A model generated the notes under the pieces. That model saw only the letters and a program-made list of their open reading frames with translations, ran no database searches and was not told where the DNA came from. Below are positions 49,962-59,019 of a stretch of 64,000 bases of DNA, one piece after another (the first letter of the stretch is position 1; each line of letters opens with the position of its first letter). Source of the DNA: Actinomycetota bacterium (GTDB taxonomy: Bacteria > Actinomycetota > Actinomycetes > S36-B12). The position numbers and the translations under genes were made by a program. The DNA is taken from the NCBI GenBank assembly GCA_030684515.1, contig JAUXVJ010000002.1, positions 1 through 64,000 on the forward strand, in the 5' to 3' direction.

Positions 49962-50262
49962 GATTGCCGGTCAGCAAGTCCACGTGAACGAGGAAGGCTT
50001 CCTCACCGAGTACGACGAGTGGAATGAGGACATCGCCAAAGTCCTGGCTCAGCAGATTGACGTCGACCTGACCGATGAGCATTGGAAGGTCCTGAGGTTT
50101 CTGCGCGAGGACTACAAAACCGAAGGCGAGAGCGCCACAACGCGACGCGTCCAGACCGTCGGTGGCATACCCGTCAAGGAGCAGTTCGCGCTGTTCCCCA
50201 AGAAGCCCGCAAAGAAGATGGCCTATATCGCTGGCCTGCCAAAGCCCAAGGGCTGCGTCTAG
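49948..50262 (+). CDS. TusE/DsrC-family sulfur carrier
   Basis: The 104-residue protein has the family pattern: GFLTEYDEWNEDIAKVLAQQ, LTDEHWKVLRFLREDY, and the swinging C-terminal arm YIAGLPKPKGCV. The penultimate Cys is the persulfide carrier. The second Cys eleven residues earlier, which true DsrC uses to form the trisulfide with dissimilatory sulfite reductase, is replaced by Ala. It is thus TusE-like in its chemistry, passing sulfur between partners. AAGGAAG lies before the ATG. Confidence 0.9.
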   Translation: MPVIEIAGQQVHVNEEGFLTEYDEWNEDIAKVLAQQIDVDLTDEHWKVLRFLREDYKTEGESATTRRVQTVGGIPVKEQFALFPKKPAKKMAYIAGLPKPKGCV

Positions 50263-50273
50263 AGGAGTCTGAC

Positions 50274-50792
50274 ATGACCACAACACCGAGCCTCGTTCCG
50301 AACTTCGACTCCGGAAACCCCGACCGCACATTGGCGATCATCTGCTCCAAAGGCAACCTGGATATGGCGTATCCCGGACTGATTCTGGGCAATGCGGCGC
50401 TGGGTGAGGGTGTGACCACACACCTGTTCTTCACCTTCTGGGGATTCGACCTCATCACCAAGTCGCGCATGAACAACCTGCAGTTCAGCCCCGCCGGCAA
50501 CACCGCATTGCATCTACCCGGTCACGATGGGCATATTCCCCAGGCCATCGCGCCGGCCATGACTGGGATGGCAACCAAGATGCTCAAGCAGCAGATCGCC
50601 GCAATCGGTGTCCCCGAGGTTCCTGACTTCTTGGACCAGATCGTCGCGGCGGGAGGTCATCTGTGGGCATGCCGCCTTTCGGCAGACATGAACAAGCTCA
50701 CGATGTCCGATCTGCGCGACGACGTGGAAGACATCATCAGCGCCGCAGACTTCATCGAGATGACTGACGGAGCGCAGTTGCTGTTCATCTAG
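50274..50792 (+). CDS. DsrE/DsrE2-family sulfur transferase-like protein
   Basis: The 172-residue product matches the DsrE2-like family: LAIICSKGNLDMAYPGLILG with a conserved Cys near residue 24, THLFFTFWGFDLI, and GGHLWACRLSADMNKL with a second Cys. Such proteins hand sulfane sulfur to or from DsrC/TusE-type carriers. GAGGAG sets the ATG at 50274. With the two genes before it, it makes a sulfide-oxidation or sulfur-trafficking module, without dsrAB in view. Confidence 0.87.
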   Translation: MTTTPSLVPNFDSGNPDRTLAIICSKGNLDMAYPGLILGNAALGEGVTTHLFFTFWGFDLITKSRMNNLQFSPAGNTALHLPGHDGHIPQAIAPAMTGMATKMLKQQIAAIGVPEVPDFLDQIVAAGGHLWACRLSADMNKLTMSDLRDDVEDIISAADFIEMTDGAQLLFI

Positions 50793-50818
50793 TCACCCCA
50801 CCCCACCAGGAGGACCGC

Positions 50819-51832
50819 ATGCCTGACGCATCCGAGCCGCTGACTGCTACGAGTTCGGCGGGCCAATGGCTTGAGCATCCGGTCGGTGGTCCGCTGCTGC
50901 GTGAGCTTCTTGCACAGGCTGGCATGGATGAGAGCGCCCTGACCCCAGCGCTCGGGCTGCCGCTGCAGACCCTTGCCGACATGAGCCAAGGCCAGATGCC
51001 ACAGAGCGTGGTAGATGAACTGGTGATGGCAGCCAACGGAGGCACGATGCCTGAGTTCGCCGTTGACCCGTCGCTGCTTGCACCCACGGTGCCTGGACGC
51101 TTTGCGGACCGCACTGTCATCGTGACGGGCGCCGGATCAGGCATCGGGCGAGCAGTCGCAAGTCGCATCCTTCGCGAGGGTGGCCGAGTGATCGGCGTTG
51201 ACATCAACGCCAATGGACTTCAGGGCTTGGCCGAGCACGTCATTGGCGAACAGTTGGTCACAGTGACCGCTGACCTCACCAAAGCTGACGACGTAGCGCG
51301 TGTTGTGGCGGCGGCGAGCGGCGTGATCGATGGCCTTGCGAACATCGCCGGGATTGTTGACGATTTCAGTGCCATCCACGAGGCATCGGACGCCGTCTGG
51401 CATCGAGTGTTCTCCGTGAATGTAGACGGGATCTTCCTGCTCAGCCGAGAGGTGGCTGCCGTGATGCTTGCGGCAGGCCGGGGCGCAATCGTGAACATCA
51501 CTTCAGAGGCGGGACTGCGAGGCAATGCCGCTGGAGTCGCCTACACGGCCTCCAAGCACGCCGTGATCGGCATCAGTCGCAGCATGGCCTGCATGTATGG
51601 AGCCAGTGGAATCCGCACGAATGCAGTAGCTCCCGGAGGCGTGGCCACTGGTATGGCTCCTTCTGCGTATGCACCGTTTGGCACGCAGCGATTGAATCCA
51701 TACATGCAGCTCATCACTCCAGTCGCAACCGCTGAGCAGCTGGCTGCTTCCATCACCTTCCTGCTGTCTGATGACGCCGTGAACATCAACGGTGCGATCT
51801 TGCCCAGTGATGGTGGTTGGTCGGTGCAGTAG
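50819..51832 (+). CDS. Short-chain dehydrogenase/reductase with N-terminal extension
   Basis: The SDR domain begins near residue 100 with TVIVTGAGSGIGRAVASRIL (NAD-binding TGxxxGIG). It continues with ANIAGIV, NITSEAG, and the catalytic YTASK with its upstream Ser. About 95 residues precede it, an unusual helical segment (HPVGGPLLRELLAQAG, QTLADMSQGQMPQSVVDELV) that is not part of a normal 250-residue SDR. The ATG follows AGGAGG. It directly follows the sulfur operon by 26 bases and may be cotranscribed. The substrate is unknown. Confidence 0.88.
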   Translation: MPDASEPLTATSSAGQWLEHPVGGPLLRELLAQAGMDESALTPALGLPLQTLADMSQGQMPQSVVDELVMAANGGTMPEFAVDPSLLAPTVPGRFADRTVIVTGAGSGIGRAVASRILREGGRVIGVDINANGLQGLAEHVIGEQLVTVTADLTKADDVARVVAAASGVIDGLANIAGIVDDFSAIHEASDAVWHRVFSVNVDGIFLLSREVAAVMLAAGRGAIVNITSEAGLRGNAAGVAYTASKHAVIGISRSMACMYGASGIRTNAVAPGGVATGMAPSAYAPFGTQRLNPYMQLITPVATAEQLAASITFLLSDDAVNINGAILPSDGGWSVQ

Positions 51833-51916
51833 CGACTGTTCCAAGTTCGCCGTCAAATGGCAGGCATGGCCTAGGTTGAGTCGCCTGCTGTTTCGGTTGG
51901 ACGAGGAGTGCAAACA

Positions 51917-53854
51917 ATGGCATTGAATGCAATGGACAGGGATTCATCCGTTGATCCGGGTGTGGACTTCTACCGCTTCGCCAATGGTGGCTGGCTGGCG
52001 GCTAACCCCATTCCAGCCGGATACGGCGCGTGGGGCTCCTTTGAAGAAGTACAGACACGCAACGAGACGTTGATTCACGAACTCCTCAAGCAGGCGGTAG
52101 ATCAACCGGCCAATGAACTCGATCGGAAGTTAGGCGACTACTTCGCATCGGGCATGGACGTCGATACCATCGAGAGTGCTGGCATTGCCCCAATCGAGCC
52201 AATGCTGAATGCGATTGATCCGCTGATGAGCCACAAAGAGGTGCTGGAGTTCCTCCCTCGATTGCACGACTTTGGTGTTGCGGCGCTGTTCATGTGGGGA
52301 GTCGATGTCGATCACGATGACTCCACCAGAAACTTGCTGTGGCTGGTACCCGCTGGCCTTGGACTCCCAGAGCGCGAGTCGTACTTCGCGGATAGCGAAG
52401 CGGCGACGAGTCTGCGCCTGGCATACGTCGATCACGTTCGTGCTCAGCTGATCAATGTGAACACGCCTGAAACTGAGGCTGGAGCACTGGCCCCGGGGAT
52501 ACTTGAATTTGAAACGCGCCTGGCTGAACAGCACATGAAGGCCGAAGAACGTCGCGACCTTGATCGCACGCTCAATCGATTCAGCATCGATGCGCTTGGC
52601 GAGCTTGCGCCTGATCTTGGGTTACCTCAGTACTTGATTGGCGTGGGTGCGGCCCAAGCGCAATCAGTGAACGTCGAGAACATTGAATACCTGCAGCAGC
52701 TCAATGCGATTGTGGAGTCAACTGATCTGGCAACTCTGCGCGGCTATCTCAAGTTCCGAGTGGTCAGCGCCTGCGCGAGTGCCCTGCCGGCACGCATCGA
52801 GGACGAGGCCTTTGCGTTCTACGGCCGTCGGGTTGGTGGGCAGACCGAGCCCAAGGAGCGGTACAAGCGAGTGATCGCAGCACTTGGCAGCGATATGGGT
52901 GAGGCGATTGGCCAGCGATTCGTCGACGAAACCTTCTCCCCAGCAGCCAAGGACCGTGCCCTTGAGATGGTGGCGGAGATCATCGAAGAGATGCGCCGCT
53001 CACTGCAGACACGCACGTGGATGACTGAGGAGACTCGAGCCCAGGCACTGATCAAACTCGATGCTTTCGGGGTGAAGATCGGCTATCCAGATCAGTGGCG
53101 CGACTGGTCGGGTCTGGAGATCACCCGTGATTCATATGCAACGAATCGTCTGAACGCCACGCGCTTCGAACTTGATCGCGAGCGGGCGAAGATAGCCGCA
53201 CCGGTGGATGAGAATGACTGGGAGATGCCACCACACATTGTGAATGCCTACTTCCATCCCACTCGAAATGAGATCGTGTTTCCGGCCGGCATCCTTCAGC
53301 CGCCAATGTTCGATGCGGATGCCGATGATGCAGTGAACTACGGAGGCATCGGAACCGTCATCGCCCACGAAATCACGCACGGTTTTGACGATCAGGGCAG
53401 ACGGTTCGATGCCAACGGTGCCTTTGTGGACTGGTGGCATGAGGAAGACCAGGAGCATTTCACCGCCTTGGCGGATCGGCTCGTTGACCAGTTCGACGAG
53501 TACGTCATCGTTGACGATGTGCACGTCAACGGTCGGCTCACCTTGGGAGAGAACATCGCTGATCTCGGCGGAATCGCACTTGCGCAGCGAGCCCACTCAC
53601 GCATCAGTGTCGGCTCCCCGACGATCGACGGACTCACGCCCGGTCAGCGCTTCTTCCTGGCCAACGCAACATTGTGGCGGGCCAATATGAGCGAGGAATT
53701 GAAGCGCACGCTCGCTCAGATTGATCCGCACAGCCCCCGTGACATCCGCGTTGCGGGGCCGTTCTCGAATCTCGATGCCTTTCAGGAGGCCTTTGCCCTC
53801 GCCGATGACGCGCCGATCATGCGCTCGAAAGAGGAACGCATAGAGATCTGGTGA
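51917..53854 (+). CDS. M13-family zinc metallopeptidase (PepO/neprilysin-like)
   Basis: The 645-residue peptidase has an N-terminal helical domain (DFYRFANGGWLAANPIPAGY) and a catalytic domain with HEITH (His484, Glu485, His488) and ENIADLGGIAL (third ligand Glu545). The C-terminal PFSNLDAFQEAFALADDAPI is typical of the family. No signal peptide is visible, so like bacterial PepO it is probably cytoplasmic and degrades oligopeptides. GAGGAG supports ATG 51917. A short hairpin at its stop lies between it and the convergent gene. Confidence 0.94.
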   Translation: MALNAMDRDSSVDPGVDFYRFANGGWLAANPIPAGYGAWGSFEEVQTRNETLIHELLKQAVDQPANELDRKLGDYFASGMDVDTIESAGIAPIEPMLNAIDPLMSHKEVLEFLPRLHDFGVAALFMWGVDVDHDDSTRNLLWLVPAGLGLPERESYFADSEAATSLRLAYVDHVRAQLINVNTPETEAGALAPGILEFETRLAEQHMKAEERRDLDRTLNRFSIDALGELAPDLGLPQYLIGVGAAQAQSVNVENIEYLQQLNAIVESTDLATLRGYLKFRVVSACASALPARIEDEAFAFYGRRVGGQTEPKERYKRVIAALGSDMGEAIGQRFVDETFSPAAKDRALEMVAEIIEEMRRSLQTRTWMTEETRAQALIKLDAFGVKIGYPDQWRDWSGLEITRDSYATNRLNATRFELDRERAKIAAPVDENDWEMPPHIVNAYFHPTRNEIVFPAGILQPPMFDADADDAVNYGGIGTVIAHEITHGFDDQGRRFDANGAFVDWWHEEDQEHFTALADRLVDQFDEYVIVDDVHVNGRLTLGENIADLGGIALAQRAHSRISVGSPTIDGLTPGQRFFLANATLWRANMSEELKRTLAQIDPHSPRDIRVAGPFSNLDAFQEAFALADDAPIMRSKEERIEIW

Positions 53855-53869
53855 GTGCTTGAAGCTCAC
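53851..53869. terminator. Weak hairpin between convergent genes
   Basis: GTGAGT and GCTCAC form six pairs (one G-T) around a seven-base loop, covering the stop codon of the M13 peptidase and both stops of the convergent pair. There is no T run. Confidence 0.35.
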
Positions 53870-54390
53870 ACCCCTCGAAAGACCGCTACGACAAACACCA
53901 AGCCCAGGATCACGGCGGTGATCCGTAGATAGGTGTCAGCAGCTGCCAAGGTGACTCCCTTGTCGCCAAGCCGGCCAACGGCAATGTCGCGTGCAGCCCA
54001 GGTCCACCGCAGTGACCGGAACGCGCCGGCGAGACGCCATTTGTCAACGGCCCTGCGGATCTGTGACTGGCTGCTTTCCGTCTTCAGCTCTGTGCGATTG
54101 GCGGCGATGGCCCGCGCAGCGAGCAAGAAGGCGAGCACAGTGACGAGCAGGCGCAATACGACGGCAATCGCGAGCACTGCAAGTGGGGAGGCCAATGAGC
54201 GTGCCAGGCCAGCTGGAGACTTGAGCTCATTGGCCAGATTCTCGTCGAAGCGATGCGCGAGCACCGCGACCGTGCCACCTATTGCGAAGAGCACGAGGGT
54301 AAAGGTGCGAAGGCAGCGCATCAACAGCACGAGTATGGGATCACGCGTACCCGATTGGAAGGCGATTTCCGGATCGAGGTCTTCGCGCAC
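53866..54390 (-). CDS. Hypothetical membrane protein (174 aa)
   Basis: Three membrane segments are visible: TFTLVLFAIGGTVAVLA near residue 30, LAVLAIAVVLRLLVTVLAFL near 75 and ITAVILGLVFVVAVF at the C-terminus. The connecting region is basic (residues 95-145). I recognise no family. It is convergent with the M13 peptidase and divergent from the large membrane hydrolase. Confidence 0.65.
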   Translation of the reverse strand: MREDLDPEIAFQSGTRDPILVLLMRCLRTFTLVLFAIGGTVAVLAHRFDENLANELKSPAGLARSLASPLAVLAIAVVLRLLVTVLAFLLAARAIAANRTELKTESSQSQIRRAVDKWRLAGAFRSLRWTWAARDIAVGRLGDKGVTLAAADTYLRITAVILGLVFVVAVFRGV

Positions 54391-54495
54391 GATCCCCTCG
54401 CAGTATCGGGCGAACGAGTCGCAGATGTCACAGCCGGAGCATGTGACGCTACCAGCAATCGTGCTCTAAGTTCATCATCGGAGATTGGGGAATCC

Positions 54496-56211
54496 ATGAG
54501 CGTTGACCTTGCGCAAGCCTCGGCAGATGGTGAGGCAAGTGACAGCAATGTTGAGCCGCGCAAGCCGCGGATACTCGCACTCTCGTTTTCCGGTTCCGGT
54601 CTTGTCGTAGCCGCACTGTTCCTTGGCATCTCCTTGCAGCCATCGCTGTTGCCGAGAGCGGGCTACGTGCAGGGTCTGGCATCCGGCATCACCATGATGA
54701 TCGGCTATGGCATCGGCGCAGGTGCTCAATCTCTTTGGATGTATCTGGGCATCCCGACTCTCAAGGGTCGAGTCCGCACCATTGTCTTGGGCATCATTCT
54801 TGCGCTGGTCCTCTGGGGACTCGTGTTCTCCATCTGGCGTCAGGTCGGTTGGCAGAACGAGATCCGCACGACTTTTGGCATGCCCAGCGTCAGCTTCACG
54901 GTCTGGCCGGTGATCATTGGGGTCGCGGCAGTTACTGCTGTCGTCATCCTGATTGTGTCGCGTTCCCTGCGCCGCTTGTTTGCAGCAGTGTTCGGCTGGC
55001 TCGGACGTCTGCTTCCCCCTCGGCTGGCGAAGGTGCTCGGAGCGGGTGCACTCCTCTTGCTCATCTGGCTGCTCATCACTGGCCTGTTGGTCAACGGCTT
55101 CTTCGCGGTGGCCAACACCATGTTCTCCACTCGCGATGGTGCCACCAGTCCGGGCATCGTGCAGACCACTTCGACTCTGCGTTCCGGTGGACCGGATTCA
55201 TTGGTCAAGTGGGACGAACTCGGACGGCAGGGCCGATCCTTCGTCGCGACAGGTCCCACGGTGGCTCAACTCGATGCCTTCAGTGGCGGCGGCGCCATCG
55301 AACCGATTCGCGCCTACGTTGGTCTGAAATCAGCCGAGACCCTGCAGGAGCGCGCAGATCTGCTGTTGGCGGAGTTGAAGCGAACGGGCGCATTTGATCG
55401 CAAGGCCCTAGTGCTGACCACCACGACCGGCACGGGCTTCTTGGACCCAAATGGCGTGAATCCGGTCGACTACATCTTCAACGGCGACAATGCAATTGCG
55501 GGCGTGCAGTACTCGTACCTGCCAAGCTGGATCTCACTGCTCGCCGATCAAGCGGCGGTCAAGGAAACCTCGCGCGTGGTGTTCGACACTGTCCACGAGT
55601 ACTGGTCGACTCTCCCTGAAGCCTCACGACCACAGTTCTATCTCTACGGACTGTCGCTGGGTTCCTATGGAGTGGAGAGCGTGCTGAATTCGATCAACAT
55701 CATCAACGCGCCCATCGATGGTGCCTTCATGTCAGGTCCGCCGTTTGTCAATGACCTGCACACGATTGTCGAGACAGGACGTGACCCAAGCTCACCAGAG
55801 TGGCTCCCTGTGTATCAGAATGGAACAACAGTCAGATTCATGAACGAAGAGGGTTTCGCCGTCACAGCAGGGGAATGGGGATCCACGCGGGTCGTCTACC
55901 TGCAGCACGGCTCCGATCCGGTGGTGTTCTTCTCGCCATCCCTGGCATGGGATGTCCCTGATTGGCTCAGTGAGACACCTCGTGCCCCCGATGTTGCCAA
56001 AGAGATGGGTTGGTTTCCGCTTGTCACCATGTGGCAGGTGGCTTTGGATCTCCCTGGTGCCGGAAACGTTCCCGACGGTTTCGGCCACATGTATTCCAAG
56101 CAGGCCAATGCATTGGGCTGGTTGGCCGTGACGAACCCGGAGGGCTGGACGCCGGCAAAGACCAAGGACCTCATCACCACGCTCAACGCACAGACGACCA
56201 CGAGCGACTAA
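54496..56211 (+). CDS. Membrane-bound alpha/beta-hydrolase (PF10081-type)
   Basis: Residues 30-210 hold five to six membrane segments (e.g. GSGLVVAALFLGISLQPSLL, VLGAGALLLLIWLLITGLLV). The rest is an extracytoplasmic or cytoplasmic hydrolase domain with the nucleophile in LYGLSLGSYGVES, acid-region QHGSDPVVFF and the His of GFGHMYSKQ. This layout matches the actinobacterial Abhydrolase_9 family, of unknown substrate and possibly lipid-related. I start at ATG 54496; the open frame extends upstream without membrane or family signals. The next gene begins six bases after its stop. Confidence 0.85.
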   Translation: MSVDLAQASADGEASDSNVEPRKPRILALSFSGSGLVVAALFLGISLQPSLLPRAGYVQGLASGITMMIGYGIGAGAQSLWMYLGIPTLKGRVRTIVLGIILALVLWGLVFSIWRQVGWQNEIRTTFGMPSVSFTVWPVIIGVAAVTAVVILIVSRSLRRLFAAVFGWLGRLLPPRLAKVLGAGALLLLIWLLITGLLVNGFFAVANTMFSTRDGATSPGIVQTTSTLRSGGPDSLVKWDELGRQGRSFVATGPTVAQLDAFSGGGAIEPIRAYVGLKSAETLQERADLLLAELKRTGAFDRKALVLTTTTGTGFLDPNGVNPVDYIFNGDNAIAGVQYSYLPSWISLLADQAAVKETSRVVFDTVHEYWSTLPEASRPQFYLYGLSLGSYGVESVLNSINIINAPIDGAFMSGPPFVNDLHTIVETGRDPSSPEWLPVYQNGTTVRFMNEEGFAVTAGEWGSTRVVYLQHGSDPVVFFSPSLAWDVPDWLSETPRAPDVAKEMGWFPLVTMWQVALDLPGAGNVPDGFGHMYSKQANALGWLAVTNPEGWTPAKTKDLITTLNAQTTTSD

Positions 56212-56217
56212 ACGCCT

Positions 56218-57999
56218 ATGTCCGCTGAGTCACTGACTGAGGACCTTCGCCTGCTTCGTGCCTTCGAGCCAGTTGTCAGATTGACTCAAGGCGAGTTCTT
56301 CATGCCGGTTGGGGTCGACGCGTACGTGCGCAATTGCAGTTTGTGGTTGCACTCAGTTGATGGCGAGCCGCAGCAGATCGCCAAACCTGGTGAGCTGGAC
56401 CTTGATCTGCTGGCCATTCGCAGCGAGGACCATGACGGCCCGGGCCTCTCACTCAGTGGCGTGACGGTCTCGCAGTCGTGGTGGGCGCGATTTGGGTTGG
56501 CGCGCCACGCCAACCGACCGCCCTTCAGAGCCGGACACCGACTTGCTGAAGTTGGCCTGGTGGGCAGGTCGATCGACACGCTCAGTCGACTCTCGCTCCT
56601 GGTCCGTGGCGCCGTGCCTGGTGGCAGCGCCCGACAGTCCCTTGATCTGCAGGCTGCCGTTCTACGCCCTGATGAGCCGACCTATCACGGCCGGGTCATC
56701 CGCGACGCGGGGTACATCGTCTGCCAGTACTGGTACTTCTACAGCTTCAACAACTGGCGTTCGGGGTTCTCGGGAGTCAACGAGCACGAGGCCGATTGGG
56801 AGCAGGTGACTGTCTACCTCGATGGCACCGGCCCATTGGACGAGGACGGACTGCCCTATCCGCGATGGGTGGTGTTCTCCGCACACGACGAGGTTGGCGA
56901 TGACCTGCGCCGTCGATGGGACGATCCGGATCTCTCACTGGTCAACGGACGCCATCCAGTGGTATTTGCTGGCGCCGGGTCGCACTCAGGTGCCTACTTG
57001 GCCGGCGACTATCTGATCACCGTGCAGCCGCCAGCTCTTGGTGGTGTCGTTCCGATGATTCGTCGGCTGGCCAAGATCTTTACCCCGTGGACACGAAGTG
57101 CACAAGGCAGTGGCTTCGGCATTCCGTACATCGATTATGCGCGCGGCGACGGCCCCGGCTGCGGCCCTGGTCAGGAATATCCCTGGCGGCCGGTCGTCAT
57201 CGATGACCAGACGCCGTGGGTGCGTGACTTCCGTGGGCTGTGGGGGCACGACACCAGGGATCGTTTTGGCGGCGAGCGAGGTCCGGCTGGTCCCCGGTAT
57301 GACCGAGACGCCACCGTGCGCACGTCATGGGCTGACCCTGTTGGCTGGGCGGGGCTGGCCAAAGTTGCACCGAATGCAGATGCCGAGCGTGCGTTGATCG
57401 TGAGGAGGTTGGAGACAATCACGATTGAACTGGACGTGCTTGCCGAGGATTCGCGACTGCAACGTGAGTCAATCGCCGAGCAGGCGGCGGGGCTGGCCCC
57501 TGCGGCGCCGGAGGTCCGGGCGCTACTGCCCGATGAACTCAAGCTGAGTCAGGCGCGAATGAAGAAGACGGCGCTGCTCGATGAGCATCAGCGGCTGACC
57601 CTTCGGCTCGACCGGGGTGTTGAGGTGGCTGATCCGCATGCGCACCTCAGGCACCGCCGAACGCCGATCTCAGCGGCCGAACGCGAGCGTGGGCGACTGC
57701 TCAGTGTGTGGGCAATCGTCAGCACGCCGTTGATCCTGATCATCCTTGCCTCGCTCGTATGGCCTGGTGAGTACGCGCGGCCGTCGCTGGCTGTCGGCTT
57801 CTTGATCATCGTGCTCTCGGTCGAGGCCTTTGCCAGGGGCTACTTTTTGGCCTTCTTCGCGCGGCTGCTACTGCTACTACTGGTGATCAACTTCATTGAA
57901 GTCTTCTTCATCAATTGGCAGTACCTCACTGGAGCAGTGCTTGCGCTACTGGCACTTGTCGTCCTCGTCGTCAATATGCGCGATGCGCTACGACATTGA
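56218..57999 (+). CDS. Vps62-like domain membrane protein (593 aa)
   Basis: The central region carries a pattern resembling Vps62/DUF946 proteins: VCQYWYFYSFNNWRSGFSGV followed by NEHEADWEQVTVYLDG, then WVVFSAHDEVGDD and VVFAGAGSHSGAY. The N-terminal 110 residues form a soluble domain. A coiled helix lies at 390-470, and three to four membrane segments end the protein (LLSVWAIVSTPLILIILASL, LLLLLVINFIEVFFINW). Function is unknown in bacteria. It is tightly linked to the membrane hydrolase gene and probably acts with it at the membrane. Confidence 0.7.
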   Translation: MSAESLTEDLRLLRAFEPVVRLTQGEFFMPVGVDAYVRNCSLWLHSVDGEPQQIAKPGELDLDLLAIRSEDHDGPGLSLSGVTVSQSWWARFGLARHANRPPFRAGHRLAEVGLVGRSIDTLSRLSLLVRGAVPGGSARQSLDLQAAVLRPDEPTYHGRVIRDAGYIVCQYWYFYSFNNWRSGFSGVNEHEADWEQVTVYLDGTGPLDEDGLPYPRWVVFSAHDEVGDDLRRRWDDPDLSLVNGRHPVVFAGAGSHSGAYLAGDYLITVQPPALGGVVPMIRRLAKIFTPWTRSAQGSGFGIPYIDYARGDGPGCGPGQEYPWRPVVIDDQTPWVRDFRGLWGHDTRDRFGGERGPAGPRYDRDATVRTSWADPVGWAGLAKVAPNADAERALIVRRLETITIELDVLAEDSRLQRESIAEQAAGLAPAAPEVRALLPDELKLSQARMKKTALLDEHQRLTLRLDRGVEVADPHAHLRHRRTPISAAERERGRLLSVWAIVSTPLILIILASLVWPGEYARPSLAVGFLIIVLSVEAFARGYFLAFFARLLLLLLVINFIEVFFINWQYLTGAVLALLALVVLVVNMRDALRH

Positions 58000-58020
58000 C
58001 GAACGGCCAGTGCGCAAGGC

Positions 58021-58473
58021 CTAAGCCAAGCTAGGAGTCTCTACAGGGTCGGCTTTTGGACTGGACGACAGCCGCAGCACGGCAATGCCAAGCAGGATGA
58101 AGACCAAGCCGATGCCCATTGCCATCAGTGCCACACCGAAGGCCACGACTGAGGTGTACAGCGACGCCTGCAAGAACGAGGAAGTCATGGCTGTTGCGCG
58201 AAGCGGATCTTCTCTGTCCAGCTCGGCATAGGTCTTGCCGCCTGTGGCCTCAAGTGCGTGCTTATTGATGATCTCAGCTTGGCAATAGGCGGTTATTGGT
58301 CCTGTCACGACGCTGTCTGCCATGCAACTGGCGTCGGAGGCAACGGTGATCCGTTGATCTTCAAGAGTCTTGCTGACATTCACCCACGTGGCGATGCCCG
58401 CGATGATCATGATCGCGCCGATTGCTATTGCTGCGATGCTTAGCCAACGATTCAAAGTATTCCGACCTGACAT
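58021..58473 (-). CDS. Hypothetical two-helix membrane protein (150 aa)
   Basis: There are membrane segments at the N-terminus (WLSIAAIAIGAIMIIAGIAT) and near the C-terminus (VVAFGVALMAMGIGLVFILL), with a roughly 75-residue extracytoplasmic loop containing two Cys residues. ATG 58473 is preferred over an ATG 27 codons upstream since the membrane helix then lies at the N-terminus. No family is recognised; similar proteins are common in actinobacteria. Confidence 0.65.
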   Translation of the reverse strand: MSGRNTLNRWLSIAAIAIGAIMIIAGIATWVNVSKTLEDQRITVASDASCMADSVVTGPITAYCQAEIINKHALEATGGKTYAELDREDPLRATAMTSSFLQASLYTSVVAFGVALMAMGIGLVFILLGIAVLRLSSSPKADPVETPSLA

Positions 58474-58592
58474 GGGATCCCCCTCAATGGAGCCAACTTG
58501 AGCGTCGACGGTATGCAGTGTCCTCTCGCTCCAGTGGGAGGAACACCAATTCAAGGTGACCGTGAGGCAAAAAAGTGTCTTTAGGACGTAAG

Positions 58593-58862
58593 TCAGATGC
58601 TTTCGACAAACCAGACGTCGGGTGGACCCACAATGCCCGACTTCTCCATTGCCGTGCGCAGCTCACTTGAGTGAGCAAAATCCTTGGCCGCACGCACGGT
58701 ATTGAGCTCATGTGCGACGGTGATTTCGTTGGGGTTGTCCACAGAGCGGAACACCGTTGCGGATGTAATGCCGGCAGCATCTCGAATCGATTGCCCCGAA
58801 TCGTAGACGGCCTTCCAAGCTTCGAAGTTTTCAACCCTTGCCCGAACAAACACAGTGGTCAT
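58593..58862 (-). CDS. Dimeric alpha/beta-barrel (ABM-like) protein
   Basis: The 89-residue product has the ferredoxin-like barrel pattern: VFVRARVENFEAWKAVYDSG, ATVFRSVDNPNEITVAHELN and FAHSSELRTAMEKSGI. Members include antibiotic-biosynthesis monooxygenases and stress proteins of unknown function. It stands alone between membrane-protein genes; 157 bases separate it from the divergent AI-2E gene. Confidence 0.75.
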   Translation of the reverse strand: MTTVFVRARVENFEAWKAVYDSGQSIRDAAGITSATVFRSVDNPNEITVAHELNTVRAAKDFAHSSELRTAMEKSGIVGPPDVWFVESI

Positions 58863-59019
58863 GGCGGTCTAGCTGATAGTCGCCGGCGTGTTGTTCGCTT
58901 CACACTATTGCGCTTCTCCTTGTTTTGCACCGTGTCGACGTGATTTGAAGGCGCACCTCTCATAGGGTGAAAACACGCGAAAAGCGGATGAAAGCATCTG
59001 CGGATTCTGGAGGGTTGCT

